A stretch of 64,000 bases of DNA from CAYTKU01 sp964550845 (GCA_964550845.1 CAZKAD010000001.1:186001-250000), one strand, 5' to 3'; positions 34,492-42,927 are shown, numbered from the stretch's first letter. Notes: generated by a model from the letters alone, not told the origin. Program-made: numbers and translations.

Positions 34492-35028
34492 ATGAAAGGT
34501 GAATTGGTACTCATCCTCGGATGTATGTTTGCAGGTAAAACTGAAACATTGTTGGCCAAGGCACATCGGTATTTGATCGCAAAGAAAAAGATTGTTTTAA
34601 TTAAGTATCGAGGGGATAATCGTTATTCAGTTCAAGACATTTGTTCTCATAGTGCAAAAAGTATGAAAGCAACTTTTGCGGTTGATAAATTGAGAGACGT
34701 TGATGAGAAATCGATTACAGATGCCGATGTGATTTTAATTGATGAAGGACAATTCTTCCCCGATCTCGAGCTCGCTGATGTCTGGGCCAAAGACAAAACT
34801 GTAATTATTTCAGCCTTGAAATCCGATTGGAAGAAAGAACCTTTTCCCAGCATTGCCAAAATTATTCCTTGTGTTGATGAATTGATTCCTTTACGAGCTA
34901 TTTGCAGTCAATGTGGAGAAGAAGCATCTCATACGAAGAAAATGGTCGCATCTCAAGAAACCATTTTAATCGGCGGAAGTGAGAGTTATCAACCTCGATG
35001 TCGGAAATGCTTCTATTTGAATGAATAA
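34492..35028 (+). CDS. tk: Thymidine kinase (class II, TK1 type)
   Basis: A 178-aa protein of usual length for the poxvirus and cellular TK1 class. It converts thymidine to dTMP with ATP in the salvage pathway. The P-loop is GCMFAGKT (10-17) and the catalytic segment is LIDEGQFF with Glu85 as the likely base. Zinc-binding pairs are C138-x2-C141 and C170-x2-C173. The lasso region ends with GGSESYQPRCRKC. The usual GLDxDF block is altered to ALKSDW. No obvious defect is present, so it should be active and would raise dTTP for viral replication. Confidence 0.95.
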   Translation: MKGELVLILGCMFAGKTETLLAKAHRYLIAKKKIVLIKYRGDNRYSVQDICSHSAKSMKATFAVDKLRDVDEKSITDADVILIDEGQFFPDLELADVWAKDKTVIISALKSDWKKEPFPSIAKIIPCVDELIPLRAICSQCGEEASHTKKMVASQETILIGGSESYQPRCRKCFYLNE

Positions 35029-35118
35029 TGTTAATGGAAAAATGATTTTTTTCGTTACAGATAAGTACATTAATTAAACGTCCCGTAGAACTCTCTAAAC
35101 TAGTTAAATTGTCAATCA

Positions 35119-35482
35119 ATGGCTTCGAGTCAACCAAATCGTCTTTTCACTGTTGGAGATTCTGCTTCGAGTCCTTATGGAACGTGTTCAAGTGAGCTGA
35201 TCGCCATCTTCTCAGCTAAATCAAGAGAAGATGTAATTAATTATTTGACAGTCAAGTACAAAAAGTATATTCCAGTCGATAAGTTGCGTCTATACTTTTT
35301 ACGAAGGTATGACAAGAAAAAGCCTAGACACACCTTTGTACAATTCCCTCGATCAACTGTACACGGATTTCGGAGCTTGTGCTCCAGAAACGGGGAAAAA
35401 TTTTATTTTTCTTGTTGAAGGATACATTCATAACACTTTTCATATTGTCGATCAAGGTGAAATGGAAGTTATCAAATTGTGA
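35119..35482 (+). pseudogene. Frameshifted paralogue of the gene at 35601
   Basis: The frame starting at ATG 35119 matches the 112-aa protein at 35601 in its first part (YLTVKYKKYIPVDKL against YLVKNFKKYVQFDLV). After an A-run near 35321 (GACAAGAAAAAGCC) the similarity continues only in the +1 frame: PLYNSLDQLY...NFIFLVEGYIHNTF, matching NFLIAIDGYVRTWY, down to the TGA at 35480. The unshifted frame stops at 35418. A one-base indel in the A-run is the simplest cause: a sequencing error, a real mutation or programmed frameshifting. Confidence 0.7.
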
Positions 35483-35600
35483 AGTATGAAATTGTCACAT
35501 CGAAAAACAAAACTGATTTTTCCTTCTCTCGAGAAAGAAAAGATATTCACTTTCCATTATTTTGAGTTCAAAATACAAAGAGTAAATCATAAATCGTAAC

Positions 35601-35939
35601 ATGGCTCAAGAAAAGTTTAACTTCATTATTCGAAAGAATGCCTATCCTAAACAGGATATTCTTGTAGCTGTCATGAAAGCACAAGACAAAGACGAGGTCT
35701 ATCAATACCTTGTCAAGAATTTCAAAAAGTATGTCCAATTTGATTTGGTCAAAACCGGTGAAGAACTTTTTAATCGTCGAAATGGAAAGATTATTGAAGC
35801 AAAAACAATTTCACTCGCCTATAAGGATATCAATCAACTGCCTCAAGAAAATCGAGATAATTTTCTGATCGCTATTGATGGTTACGTTCGTACATGGTAT
35901 GACGTGAGTGTCGATCTTACATTCGAGATTATCGAGTGA
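35601..35939 (+). CDS. Small hypothetical protein, family C
   Basis: A 112-aa intact paralogue of the frameshifted gene just upstream. Mixed helix and strand, with YQYLVKNFKKYV and FLIAIDGYVRTWYDVSVDLTFEII as the best conserved parts. It begins MAQEKF, similar to the start of the gene at 38804 (MAQEIN). No known domain. A hairpin follows its stop. Confidence 0.7.
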   Translation: MAQEKFNFIIRKNAYPKQDILVAVMKAQDKDEVYQYLVKNFKKYVQFDLVKTGEELFNRRNGKIIEAKTISLAYKDINQLPQENRDNFLIAIDGYVRTWYDVSVDLTFEIIE

Positions 35940-35963
35940 ATTAAATTAAATGTTTAAAACTGA

Positions 35964-35989
35964 TTTTTCCTTCTCTCGAGAAGGAAAAA
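35964..35989. terminator. Hairpin, loop CTCG
   Basis: TTTTTCCTTCT and AGAAGGAAAAA form a perfect 11-bp stem around CTCG. An almost identical but imperfect hairpin sits near 35517-35540 after the frameshifted paralogue. Confidence 0.7.
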
Positions 35990-36020
35990 TATTGAATCAT
36001 CGAAATATTAACATATCAAC

Positions 36021-36641
36021 ATGTCAAACTCATCCGAACAAATTACTTCAATTCGGCTGCTCAAAGGTAGGCAAAATTATGATGCAAGCGAGATCTATAA
36101 GTATTTCGACGAAAGAGCTGAGTTTGATGTCATTTTCAAGAAGGGTGATCAAGAAACTGAAGGTATCTTTTCAGTCGCTGAGAACAAACTTAACACAGAC
36201 GATATCATCTTTGATGCTTCGCTCGACCCATCTGCAATTACGGCAATTGGAGTGAACTTTAAATGTAAAATGATTACAGCGAACTGGGACTACGGAAGCG
36301 GTTATTTCAGCTGGAGAGTACGTCTACGACCCCTTCATCATTTTTCTACCTATCGTGGTGCTTCTCTTAAAACCCAACATATTTTGATTCGAATTTCAGA
36401 TCATCGCCTGTTCATCAACGATGTGAAAGATTTTTTTGCTTGTTTTGCAAGATTTTTATCAATGCAATACTCTCCATTTAAGCTCGAATTCTCGTTTCGG
36501 TCTTGCAATCTTGAGAATGTCCCACAAATGACAGCATTGATACTCGAGTCGATTAAAAATACAAAAATCGAAGAGAAAAATTTTTGTAAGATCGAGCTGA
36601 CTCACAATTTAAAAGAGTATACAGCAATATTCTCTAAATAA
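36021..36641 (+). CDS. Hypothetical protein, family D member 1
   Basis: A 206-aa protein paralogous to the one at 38804. Shared blocks: SIRLLKGRQNYDASEIYKYFD against KVKLLRAYKEYKVENLLNYFD, ETEGIFSV/ETKGIFSV, DASxIxAIG, ANWDYGSGYF/AYWNLGCGLF and SPFKLEFSF/SPFKLEFEW. This looks like a BTB-like or other N-terminal helix-strand module followed by a beta domain, but no family is assigned. The two copies flank a group of three fibre-like genes. Confidence 0.7.
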   Translation: MSNSSEQITSIRLLKGRQNYDASEIYKYFDERAEFDVIFKKGDQETEGIFSVAENKLNTDDIIFDASLDPSAITAIGVNFKCKMITANWDYGSGYFSWRVRLRPLHHFSTYRGASLKTQHILIRISDHRLFINDVKDFFACFARFLSMQYSPFKLEFSFRSCNLENVPQMTALILESIKNTKIEEKNFCKIELTHNLKEYTAIFSK

Positions 36642-36662
36642 TAAGTTCTTTCGAGAACCTAT

Positions 36663-37331
36663 TTATCGAATTCCAAATAACTGAATTGTCGAGCCAGGAT
36701 GAATACCATAACCAAAGCCGTTCGTAGTGAATTTAACTGCTGTAATTGGAGCGGTTTGAGTTGAATGGTAAGAATTAAACATTTGAAAACCTCCCGAAGC
36801 TCGTTGAGAGGCAATTCCACTTTCATCTCTTCCGTATCCAATTCTCACTCCAGTTACTGCATAATTTGGAAAAATCAAATCATAGTGCCCCGAAAAATTA
36901 AGACCAAGACCGGGAACCATTGACCAAATATTGGTAACAAATCCTGACGAACTTGATTGCGAATAAATTTGACCGCTTGTTTTATGGGAGAAAAGCATCG
37001 AAAGCGTAAATACTTGACTCATGGAATAAGTAGTTCCTGCTGAAACATTATTTAAAGTTAAACTGCCTAGAGTCAAGGTGGTTGATGTAGGATGTGAAGT
37101 TCTGACATCTGCTCTCACTCGAAGATGTCGATAAGTCTGAGGAATATTTGTATATTCGAGGAAGGTTCCAGTTGCAAGTACTTTTTGTTCACCGAGAAAC
37201 ACTTCACCAGATTGATAATCTCCAGTTGCCCCAGTGGATCCGACTCCTCCAGTAATTGTTTCTGGAAACGCGGTTTCGATTCCAGATTCTTGGGATAAAA
37301 GTTGATTCAACAATCGAATCGAAGTTGCCAT
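36663..37331 (-). CDS. Short fibre-like protein 1 (vestigial collagen triplets)
   Basis: A 222-aa protein. After an N-terminal helix (IRLLNQLLSQES) there are only a few Gly-X-Y triplets (GGVGSTGATG), then a ~180-residue beta-rich domain containing YTNIPQTYRHLRVRADVR and ending GSTIQLFGIR. The same two landmarks occur in the next gene (FANIPQTYNHLRLQT and GTAVKLYGF). The closing GSxxxLFGI resembles the ends of phage tail-fibre and receptor-binding domains. Likely a trimeric surface protein. Confidence 0.78.
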   Translation of the reverse strand: MATSIRLLNQLLSQESGIETAFPETITGGVGSTGATGDYQSGEVFLGEQKVLATGTFLEYTNIPQTYRHLRVRADVRTSHPTSTTLTLGSLTLNNVSAGTTYSMSQVFTLSMLFSHKTSGQIYSQSSSSGFVTNIWSMVPGLGLNFSGHYDLIFPNYAVTGVRIGYGRDESGIASQRASGGFQMFNSYHSTQTAPITAVKFTTNGFGYGIHPGSTIQLFGIR

Positions 37332-37363
37332 TTAATTGGATAAATATTTTTTATCTTTCATAA

Positions 37364-38041
37364 ATGAATTTCAAATTGACCAATCCGGAATTCCCAGTTC
37401 AACTCTTGAGTGCAGTCCAAAAAAATGTTGACACTCAATTTTCATTACTCAATCAAGCGTTAGTTACAGGTCCAACTGGATTACCCGGACCAACAGGTCC
37501 AACTGGATCTACAATAATTACAGCTGGGGGAGGAAATTTAATTGCATCTGCAGTTGTTAACTCTCCGACTGGTACAATCACTTTTGCAAACATTCCCCAG
37601 ACATATAATCATTTGCGTTTGCAAACTCTTTTCCGCATTGCAGATCCAGGAGTCACATCTGGAGTAGGAATGCAAGTAAATAACAACACTGCGTCAGTCA
37701 ATATTAATGCGGGACACATTTTTTCGGTTTTTGACAGAGATTCTTTTTCACATGTTTCAACATTTGCCAATTTGATGACTGCTCCCGGTAGTGGAGTGCC
37801 AACTGGAATTTTTGCGACTGCAAACTTTAATATATTTAATTATACTGAAACTGGTGTGTATAGATATCCATGCTACATGCAATCTCATAATGTCGGATTT
37901 TTCTATCCTGGAACTGGCTATCATGCAACAGTGATGGTATCGATCGCAGTTACTTTACTTCCTTTGACAGGAATAACTTTTTTCAGCACGAGTGGAGCGT
38001 TGTTCGCGACTGGAACGGCAGTGAAATTGTACGGATTTTAA
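37364..38041 (+). CDS. Short fibre-like protein 2 (collagen stub plus receptor-type head)
   Basis: A 225-aa protein diverging from the previous gene across 32 nt. N-terminal helix (VQLLSAVQKNVDTQFSLLNQAL), a five-to-six-triplet collagen stub (GPTGLPGPTGPTGS), then a beta-rich head with FANIPQTYNHLRLQT and a closing GTAVKLYGF. Head domain and layout match the gene on the opposite strand, so they arose by duplication with inversion. A virion attachment role is inference. Confidence 0.8.
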   Translation: MNFKLTNPEFPVQLLSAVQKNVDTQFSLLNQALVTGPTGLPGPTGPTGSTIITAGGGNLIASAVVNSPTGTITFANIPQTYNHLRLQTLFRIADPGVTSGVGMQVNNNTASVNINAGHIFSVFDRDSFSHVSTFANLMTAPGSGVPTGIFATANFNIFNYTETGVYRYPCYMQSHNVGFFYPGTGYHATVMVSIAVTLLPLTGITFFSTSGALFATGTAVKLYGF

Positions 38042-38083
38042 TTTGAAAAATAAATTTATTACCCCCCCAAAGATTAAAATCGC

Positions 38084-38725
38084 ATGTCAAATCTTTCATT
38101 CCTTGGAGGCTTAGCCCAATATTCCGTTTTAACCGGGGCAACCGGACCAACTGGGCCAATTGGAGCGACCGGAGTTGCAAATGTTTCAACTTCGTCGTAT
38201 TTTTCTCTCCGAACTGTAGATATCACATCTGCAACTTCAAGCATTAGCTATAATGTAGATCAAAAATTTTCACAGATTCGAGGAATTGGATTTTTAAGAT
38301 CAAATAATTTTTCCCTCTTTGAGCGAGTTGGTATTCGATTTAATGATGATACAGGAGATAATTATGGGTTTAATTTACATTACGTTCAATTTTCTGGATC
38401 GATAATGCCATCGGGATCATATAATCATTCTTCAGTTTCTGGTGGAGATTTGGGTATGGCAATTGGGAATAGAGGTTTAACAGGAACGTTGTCATTTTTC
38501 GAATTTGAAATACCTTTCTATACCGGGACATACAACTACAAAACTTACAGTTGTTATGCATGTGGTTATTTTCCAAGTGGAATTGTAGATGGTAGACATC
38601 TTTTTGCTACAATGATTCAAGGCATTTGGATGAATACCAATCCGATTACGAAAATTACTTTGTATCAAATGAGCGGATTTAATTTTGAAACTGGCTCTTC
38701 GGTTATTTTTCAAGGAGAAAATTAA
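38084..38725 (+). CDS. Short fibre-like protein 3
   Basis: A 213-aa protein with a short N-terminus, a stub of collagen triplets (GATGPTGPIGATG) and a beta-rich head ending ITKITLYQMSGFNFETGSSVIFQGEN. The closing region (ITKITL...GSSVIF) parallels the ends of the two preceding fibre proteins, but the NIPQTY block is lost. Probably the same structural class. Confidence 0.75.
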   Translation: MSNLSFLGGLAQYSVLTGATGPTGPIGATGVANVSTSSYFSLRTVDITSATSSISYNVDQKFSQIRGIGFLRSNNFSLFERVGIRFNDDTGDNYGFNLHYVQFSGSIMPSGSYNHSSVSGGDLGMAIGNRGLTGTLSFFEFEIPFYTGTYNYKTYSCYACGYFPSGIVDGRHLFATMIQGIWMNTNPITKITLYQMSGFNFETGSSVIFQGEN

Positions 38726-38757
38726 TGTTCAAACAATAAGATGAATTGAAAAATGAT

Positions 38758-38781
38758 TTTTCCTTCTCTCGAGAAGGAAAA
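38758..38781. terminator. Hairpin, loop CTCG
   Basis: TTTTCCTTCT and AGAAGGAAAA form a perfect 10-bp stem around CTCG. It lies in the 5' part of a longer alternative frame for the next gene, which supports the ATG at 38804. Confidence 0.7.
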
Positions 38782-38803
38782 TATATTCATTTCTAATTGT
38801 CTC

Positions 38804-39502
38804 ATGGCTCAAGAAATAAATCGAGAACTCCCTGGAGTGGTTAAATGTCCCGAAGGACCGGTTAAAAACTCTAAACTAGTTAAAGTTAAATTGCTTCGTG
38901 CATACAAAGAGTATAAAGTCGAAAATCTTCTCAACTATTTTGATGGTACAGAAAAGTTCGATGCTTTGTTCTCAACTGAAGATAAACAAGAAACAAAAGG
39001 CATTTTTTCGGTACATTCTCGAGACGATTGGTCAGACATTGATCTTGACATTTCGGATGTAGATGCTTCTATAATTGGTGCAATTGGACCTACTACTCAG
39101 TTTAAAAGTATGGTTGCATATTGGAATCTTGGATGTGGTCTTTTCGGTCCGATAGTGTACGAAAGAAATTTAAGATATCTTGATTTATATAGAGACAGAC
39201 CTCTTAGAACGAAGTCCCTTATTATCAAGATTAAGGATATTGCATTTAATGTGTATAGCATTGAAAGAGTTTTAAAATCACTTGCCAATTTTGTAATTTT
39301 CCAGCTATCTCCATTTAAATTGGAATTTGAATGGGGAGCAAATGTTAGGGAACAAAACGTTCAACAATTTGTAAACTCTTGCGAGAAGATTGCACGAGAA
39401 AAAATCGAAAATAAATTTGGAGTTCGAATCGAAACGGAGCTACTTTCGTTAGACAAATATTGTGGAGGTACATTTTTGTCTGTCTTACGTGCAATTCCAT
39501 AA
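38804..39502 (+). CDS. Hypothetical protein, family D member 2, with repeat-derived N-terminus
   Basis: A 232-aa protein from ATG 38804. Residues 1-30 (MAQEINRELPGVVKCPEGPVKNSKL in part) are encoded by two or three degenerate dispersed-repeat units (GTGGTTAAATGTCCCGAAGG, then CGGTTAAAAACTCTAAACTA). From KVKLLRAYKEYK on it follows the paralogue at 36021. The repeat therefore extended the N-terminus of one paralogue only. Function unknown. Confidence 0.7.
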   Translation: MAQEINRELPGVVKCPEGPVKNSKLVKVKLLRAYKEYKVENLLNYFDGTEKFDALFSTEDKQETKGIFSVHSRDDWSDIDLDISDVDASIIGAIGPTTQFKSMVAYWNLGCGLFGPIVYERNLRYLDLYRDRPLRTKSLIIKIKDIAFNVYSIERVLKSLANFVIFQLSPFKLEFEWGANVREQNVQQFVNSCEKIAREKIENKFGVRIETELLSLDKYCGGTFLSVLRAIP

Positions 39503-39518
39503 CTGCTTTGAAATTCCT

Positions 39519-39542
39519 ATTTTGTTCTTTCGAGAACAAAAT
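39519..39542. terminator. Hairpin, loop TTCG
   Basis: ATTTTGTTCT and AGAACAAAAT form a perfect 10-bp stem around TTCG after the family D member 2 gene. Confidence 0.7.
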
Positions 39543-39565
39543 TTTTCCATTCCATAAAAAGGTGT

Positions 39566-39596
39566 ATTTAAACGTTCCTGGGGAACTGGTTAAAAT
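39566..39596. repeat. Dispersed palindromic repeat, single copy
   Basis: TTTAAACGTTCCTGGGGAAC followed by TGGTTAAAA, immediately before the next start codon. Confidence 0.7.
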
Positions 39597-39604
39597 TGAG
39601 AAAA

Positions 39605-40066
39605 ATGTCCTTTGAGGACCTCGATTTTACAATCAACGGAGTCGAAAGTTTTATCGATCTCCGACGATATCGAACTCCGCTCGAGCTCAAAAATCAGCGT
39701 GGAGAATGGTTTAATCATATTAATTTTCAAACAATAGTCACTTCACTGGTCAATCAGGATATCAGCTGGCTAGAGGATGAGAAAAAGAACGTTCGTACAA
39801 TTCATCTTGAAAAACCAGTTTCCGAAAATTCCGATTCAAAAACAGTTACTCTATCATGCTGTCTAAAGGCAAAGATCAATGCATTAATCGAACTTTGGGC
39901 AGAAAAACGAGGAGTCAAGGTGACCAGCATTGAATGGACGGGAACTCTAGACGAAGAAAAAGAACAGATCGATATTGTATTTGCCTTTACTCTTGATACA
40001 CAAGATCAAACGCAGCTTTTTGTTGACTATACAAGTATTAACTTTTTCAATGTTTGTGAAAGTTGA
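39605..40066 (+). CDS. Hypothetical protein, family E member 1
   Basis: A 153-aa protein from the ATG at 39605. The C-terminal part (INALIELWAEKRGVKVTSIEWTG...IDIVFAF) aligns loosely with ILKVINEWSKARGFHLKEIQWTR...NLEILVL of the protein at 40884, suggesting paralogy. Its stop codon directly abuts the stop of the convergent gene, with no spacer and no hairpin, which is unusual in this window. Confidence 0.65.
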   Translation: MSFEDLDFTINGVESFIDLRRYRTPLELKNQRGEWFNHINFQTIVTSLVNQDISWLEDEKKNVRTIHLEKPVSENSDSKTVTLSCCLKAKINALIELWAEKRGVKVTSIEWTGTLDEEKEQIDIVFAFTLDTQDQTQLFVDYTSINFFNVCES

Positions 40067-40708
40067 TTACATAATTTCTCCGGAAGAGCCATCGTCGTAA
40101 TAAGTACCAATGTGTGTTTTGGCCAAGTTAAATTTCTCGCGAATTTCTTTTCGTTTTGTTTGGCAAAGAGAAGTAATTTCATCATTCGAAACTGGCTGCC
40201 CATCCTTCATAACTACACATTTAAAATTCTGGTCTTTCTCAAGATCCTTTCGAGATTCATATCCAAGTTCAACCAGCCCATTATCTGGAATTTTTCCATT
40301 AACCATGCGCTTCAAATATGAGGCAAAAGAATAATCTTCGGTTTCTACGAGTCCAAAATAACGCCAAGCTCTCGAATAAGATTCGATTTGTAGTGCAGCT
40401 CGATACTCTTCACGTGAATGAGGAACTCCATTCTCAGACCAGACATAGATCTTATCGTCAAAATTTCCATATTTCACTGATCGACGTAAAGCCGGGAAAT
40501 TATGTCCCGATTGCAATTTTCCATCATATGTAATTGCAATTGTACTCACCTTAGGTTGATTAATACCTTCTCGGTCGGGTATGCTATCGTTTAGCTCAGC
40601 TTCATACGGCCAAATGTGTTTCTTTTCATCATCAGTCAATTCGAATAATTTGTCAGTGGTTGACTCCATAATTATGCTATCGCGATTTAATGATCTTGCT
40701 TGACCCAT
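40067..40708 (-). CDS. Hypothetical protein with MGxxxS N-terminus
   Basis: A 213-aa protein starting at ATG 40708 with MGQARS, a good N-myristoylation consensus. The rest is soluble, acidic and helical, with no recognised domain. It includes IWPYEAELNDSIPDREG and a central segment KVSTIAITYDGKLQSGHNFPALRRS. It may be a lipid-anchored membrane-associated protein, by N-terminus only. It converges on the gene ending at 40066 with zero spacing. Confidence 0.65.
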   Translation of the reverse strand: MGQARSLNRDSIIMESTTDKLFELTDDEKKHIWPYEAELNDSIPDREGINQPKVSTIAITYDGKLQSGHNFPALRRSVKYGNFDDKIYVWSENGVPHSREEYRAALQIESYSRAWRYFGLVETEDYSFASYLKRMVNGKIPDNGLVELGYESRKDLEKDQNFKCVVMKDGQPVSNDEITSLCQTKRKEIREKFNLAKTHIGTYYDDGSSGEIM

Positions 40709-40790
40709 CAAGAGTGGTTTGAATTGAAGGGATTTCTGAAATCAGTCGATTTAATGAATCACTTTTTTAATTTCCTCAAGCCTTTTTGAA

Positions 40791-40822
40791 TTGGTTAAAC
40801 GTCCTTATGGGACTAGTTAAAA
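40791..40822. repeat. Dispersed palindromic repeat, single copy
   Basis: TTGGTTAAACGTCCTTATGG followed by GACTAGTTAAAA; its end overlaps the promoter octamer of the next gene. Confidence 0.75.
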
Positions 40823-40826
40823 TTGA
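40819..40826 (+). promoter_or_regulatory. AAAATTGA promoter-like octamer
   Basis: 57 nt before the ATG at 40884. The A-run is supplied by the repeat arm (GTTAAAA). Confidence 0.55.
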
Positions 40827-40883
40827 TTTTTTTCCGGTCTCAAATTGAATTATTATTCTTTTGGCAAACAGAACTTTCCATCA

Positions 40884-41432
40884 ATGGCATCTGAAAATAC
40901 ATTTGATTTTATTGACGCGTATCAAAAGTCTTGGGTTTGGGATTTGGGTTATGGTTGTACGAATTTTAACACGGTAGCTCAAGAGAAAATTAAAAATCTC
41001 AAGTTGGCCGAATTAAATAAGTGGCTCGGTATCTTTACCTTTGAGAAATTAATTGGTGATCTGGATCTTCAAGATAAGAGATATTTAAACGATGTTGTCA
41101 CATCGGGAGTATTTCCTGACCCAAATCAATGTCTTAGATATTTTGTTGTATTCTATATGGACAAGTCTCCATCAATTCCAGATCAAAAGGACCCAAATGA
41201 TAATTGTATTTCAATTCCAAATCAAGTTCATTCATCTATTTTAAAAGTGATTAATGAATGGAGTAAAGCTCGAGGATTTCATCTGAAAGAGATTCAATGG
41301 ACTCGATTTAATGGTTCATTTAACTTGGAAATTTTGGTTCTTCCCGAACCATCAGAACCATCAAATAACAAAAATGAAAATGTAAAACCCGAAAGTGTAA
41401 GTGAACATTTTATTCGACTTAAGTTCGAGTAA
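40884..41432 (+). CDS. Hypothetical protein, family E member 2
   Basis: A 182-aa protein from ATG 40884. The N-terminal region is aromatic (SWVWDLGYGCTNF). The C-terminal block ILKVINEWSKARGFHLKEIQWTR is the link to the protein at 39605. It ends with a low-complexity Pro/Ser/Asn stretch. Function unknown. Confidence 0.62.
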   Translation: MASENTFDFIDAYQKSWVWDLGYGCTNFNTVAQEKIKNLKLAELNKWLGIFTFEKLIGDLDLQDKRYLNDVVTSGVFPDPNQCLRYFVVFYMDKSPSIPDQKDPNDNCISIPNQVHSSILKVINEWSKARGFHLKEIQWTRFNGSFNLEILVLPEPSEPSNNKNENVKPESVSEHFIRLKFE

Positions 41433-41451
41433 ACCATTTGATATATAAACT

Positions 41452-41478
41452 TTTGTCTACCCTCTCGAGGGAGACAAA
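41452..41478. terminator. Hairpin, loop CTCG, one bulge
   Basis: TTTGTCT-A-CCCT pairs with AGGGAGACAAA around CTCG, with one bulged A, after the family E member 2 gene. Confidence 0.6.
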
Positions 41479-41518
41479 GAATTCTGTCAAAATTATTTTT
41501 TCCATTTTCAAAGAAACA

Positions 41519-41935
41519 ATGCCTCTCGGTGTGGATTCGGAATTATTTGAACTGATCGCGGTCGGTCTTTCTTTATTGATGACAATTATTGCCCTCTTTC
41601 GTGGAAATTCTTCCCAGGGGCCGTCTACAAACAAGTTCTTGATTATTACTGCTCTTGCCTCTGTCCTGCTTGGAACAGGTTCGCTGGCACAACAAACGTA
41701 TTACAGTCCACATACAACTGAAGGAGTTCGGCAATTATATCGACAGTTAGATGAGGAAGAGAGACTTGCCCGTCTCGGCAGACAAGCTGAATTTGACCAA
41801 CATGTCACGAATATGATTGCGGAAAATCAGGCAGAGATCCGTCGGAGAAACCAAGAAATGGGATATGAACCACCACTATTGCGAGTGAGACCGGAGAATG
41901 ACGGACGACCGATTAAATATTTTGGAGATCGATAA
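41519..41935 (+). CDS. Two-pass membrane protein with charged C-terminal tail
   Basis: A 138-aa protein from ATG 41519; earlier in-frame codons would overlap the hairpin. Hydrophobic segments ELIAVGLSLLMTIIALF and FLIITALASVLLGTGSLA are followed by a long charged helix (LDEEERLARLGRQAEFDQH) and a polar end. A small virion-membrane or scaffolding role is possible. No family is recognised. Confidence 0.65.
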   Translation: MPLGVDSELFELIAVGLSLLMTIIALFRGNSSQGPSTNKFLIITALASVLLGTGSLAQQTYYSPHTTEGVRQLYRQLDEEERLARLGRQAEFDQHVTNMIAENQAEIRRRNQEMGYEPPLLRVRPENDGRPIKYFGDR

Positions 41936-41993
41936 AAGGTACGTTAACCCGCCAGAAAAAATGAATTCTTTTCTTTCTAAAAAGAAAGCAAAG

Positions 41994-42332
41994 ATGATTA
42001 CGGTACAACGATCTGATTTATTGGCTAAAAGACCTCGAGATTTCTGGGTTTATATTTTGTCAGCGAATAAGGCTGCATATCCCACACCAGATACCAAGGC
42101 TTATCAAATGATTGACAAGTTGCTTGATGATCCAAAATGTAATATTTGGTTGATCAAACGTCCCGTAGGACTGATCAAACAAGAAGATAATAATGTAACT
42201 ATTCTCTCAAATGATCAAGTGCTTTGGGAAGAGAGTTTCGATTCGAATGCCGATCTAGATACAATTCTCCTTATCTTTGAATTGCTTGACAAAAAAGATG
42301 ATCAATCTTCGAAACGAAAACAACCATCCTGA
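41994..42332 (+). CDS. Hypothetical protein with repeat insertion
   Basis: A 112-aa protein. ATG 41994 is chosen because upstream ATGs would overlap the previous gene or span a small hairpin (41965-41990). It is helical and soluble, with a basic C-terminus (SSKRKQPS). The segment LIKRPVGLIKQ is written in frame by one dispersed repeat unit (TTGATCAAACGTCCCGTAGG). Function unknown. Confidence 0.6.
   Translation: MITVQRSDLLAKRPRDFWVYILSANKAAYPTPDTKAYQMIDKLLDDPKCNIWLIKRPVGLIKQEDNNVTILSNDQVLWEESFDSNADLDTILLIFELLDKKDDQSSKRKQPS
42150..42181. repeat. Dispersed repeat inside a gene, single copy
   Basis: TTGATCAAACGTCCCGTAGG then ACTGATCAAA encodes LIKRPVGLIK in frame. Confidence 0.75.
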
Positions 42333-42349
42333 GATGAAGAATAAAACTT

Positions 42350-42383
42350 AATATTTGAATTGAATACATTCAATTCAAATATT
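42350..42383. terminator. Hairpin, 16-bp stem, 2-nt loop
   Basis: AATATTTGAATTGAAT, AC, ATTCAATTCAAATATT is perfect, between convergent genes ending at 42332 and 42424. Confidence 0.7.
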
Positions 42384-42423
42384 CAAATGCTAAACAAAAA
42401 TTTTTACTAGTCCCACGGGACAT

Positions 42424-42918
42424 TTAATCATCAAGAGAATAAACATTCACTTTCACAACTGGACAAACTATTTTAATCAATAACATTTTCACAACATCCC
42501 ATGAAAGTTGATCAAGTCCACAACCAATTCTCGGGATTGATATTTCTTTAACATTTAACGAATTGCATAATCGAACTAAATATTCTAAACATAATTGAAG
42601 AGTCTTCAATGTAGGTTTATGATAATATTTATCTTTAGTGACCAAATAAAATAGATATCGGTCATTTTCTTTCAAGTATGCAACTTGTCCAACCGAAACA
42701 GATTGCTTTTCGAGTTCATCGACGCGTCCAAATTTAAATCTAAAATGATAAGCAATCCCCTTCATCATTTTGAAATCTCTACTCACACAGTGTCCAAGAC
42801 TATTCTTGACATCATCGAAAAGATTTCCTCGGATCTCAGAGAATCGATGGGAAGGTTCAAGTCCCTTTGGGACGGTTTCAAGTCCCTTTGGGACGGTTTC
42901 AACTTGAGAGATGTTCAT
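42424..42918 (-). CDS. TARG1/OARD1-like macrodomain (ADP-ribose hydrolase)
   Basis: A 164-aa macrodomain closely patterned on human TARG1 (OARD1): IRGNLFD, HCVSRDFKMMKGIAYHFRFKFG, GQVAYLK, RYLFYLVTK, HKPT, and ISIPRIGCGLDQLSW. The two TARG1 catalytic residues, Lys84 and Asp125, correspond to Lys95 in LVTK and Asp136 in GCGLD. TARG1 removes ADP-ribose from glutamate and aspartate and from DNA ends, so this protein may reverse host antiviral ADP-ribosylation. The N-terminal 20 residues (VETVPKGLETVPKGLEPS) come from two 21-nt units of the dispersed repeat. Confidence 0.92.
   Translation of the reverse strand: MNISQVETVPKGLETVPKGLEPSHRFSEIRGNLFDDVKNSLGHCVSRDFKMMKGIAYHFRFKFGRVDELEKQSVSVGQVAYLKENDRYLFYLVTKDKYYHKPTLKTLQLCLEYLVRLCNSLNVKEISIPRIGCGLDQLSWDVVKMLLIKIVCPVVKVNVYSLDD
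42854..42894. repeat. Dispersed repeat inside a gene, 21-nt period
   Basis: GGTTCAAGTCCCTTTGGGAC and GGTTTCAAGTCCCTTTGGGA plus C lie in frame at the start of the macrodomain gene. Confidence 0.85.
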
Positions 42919-42927
42919 TCACCTTTA

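Noticed and set aside
42854..42894. GGTTCAAGTCC resembling a tRNA T-arm
   Set aside because: It is the dispersed repeat inside the macrodomain gene; no acceptor, D or anticodon arm can be formed around it.
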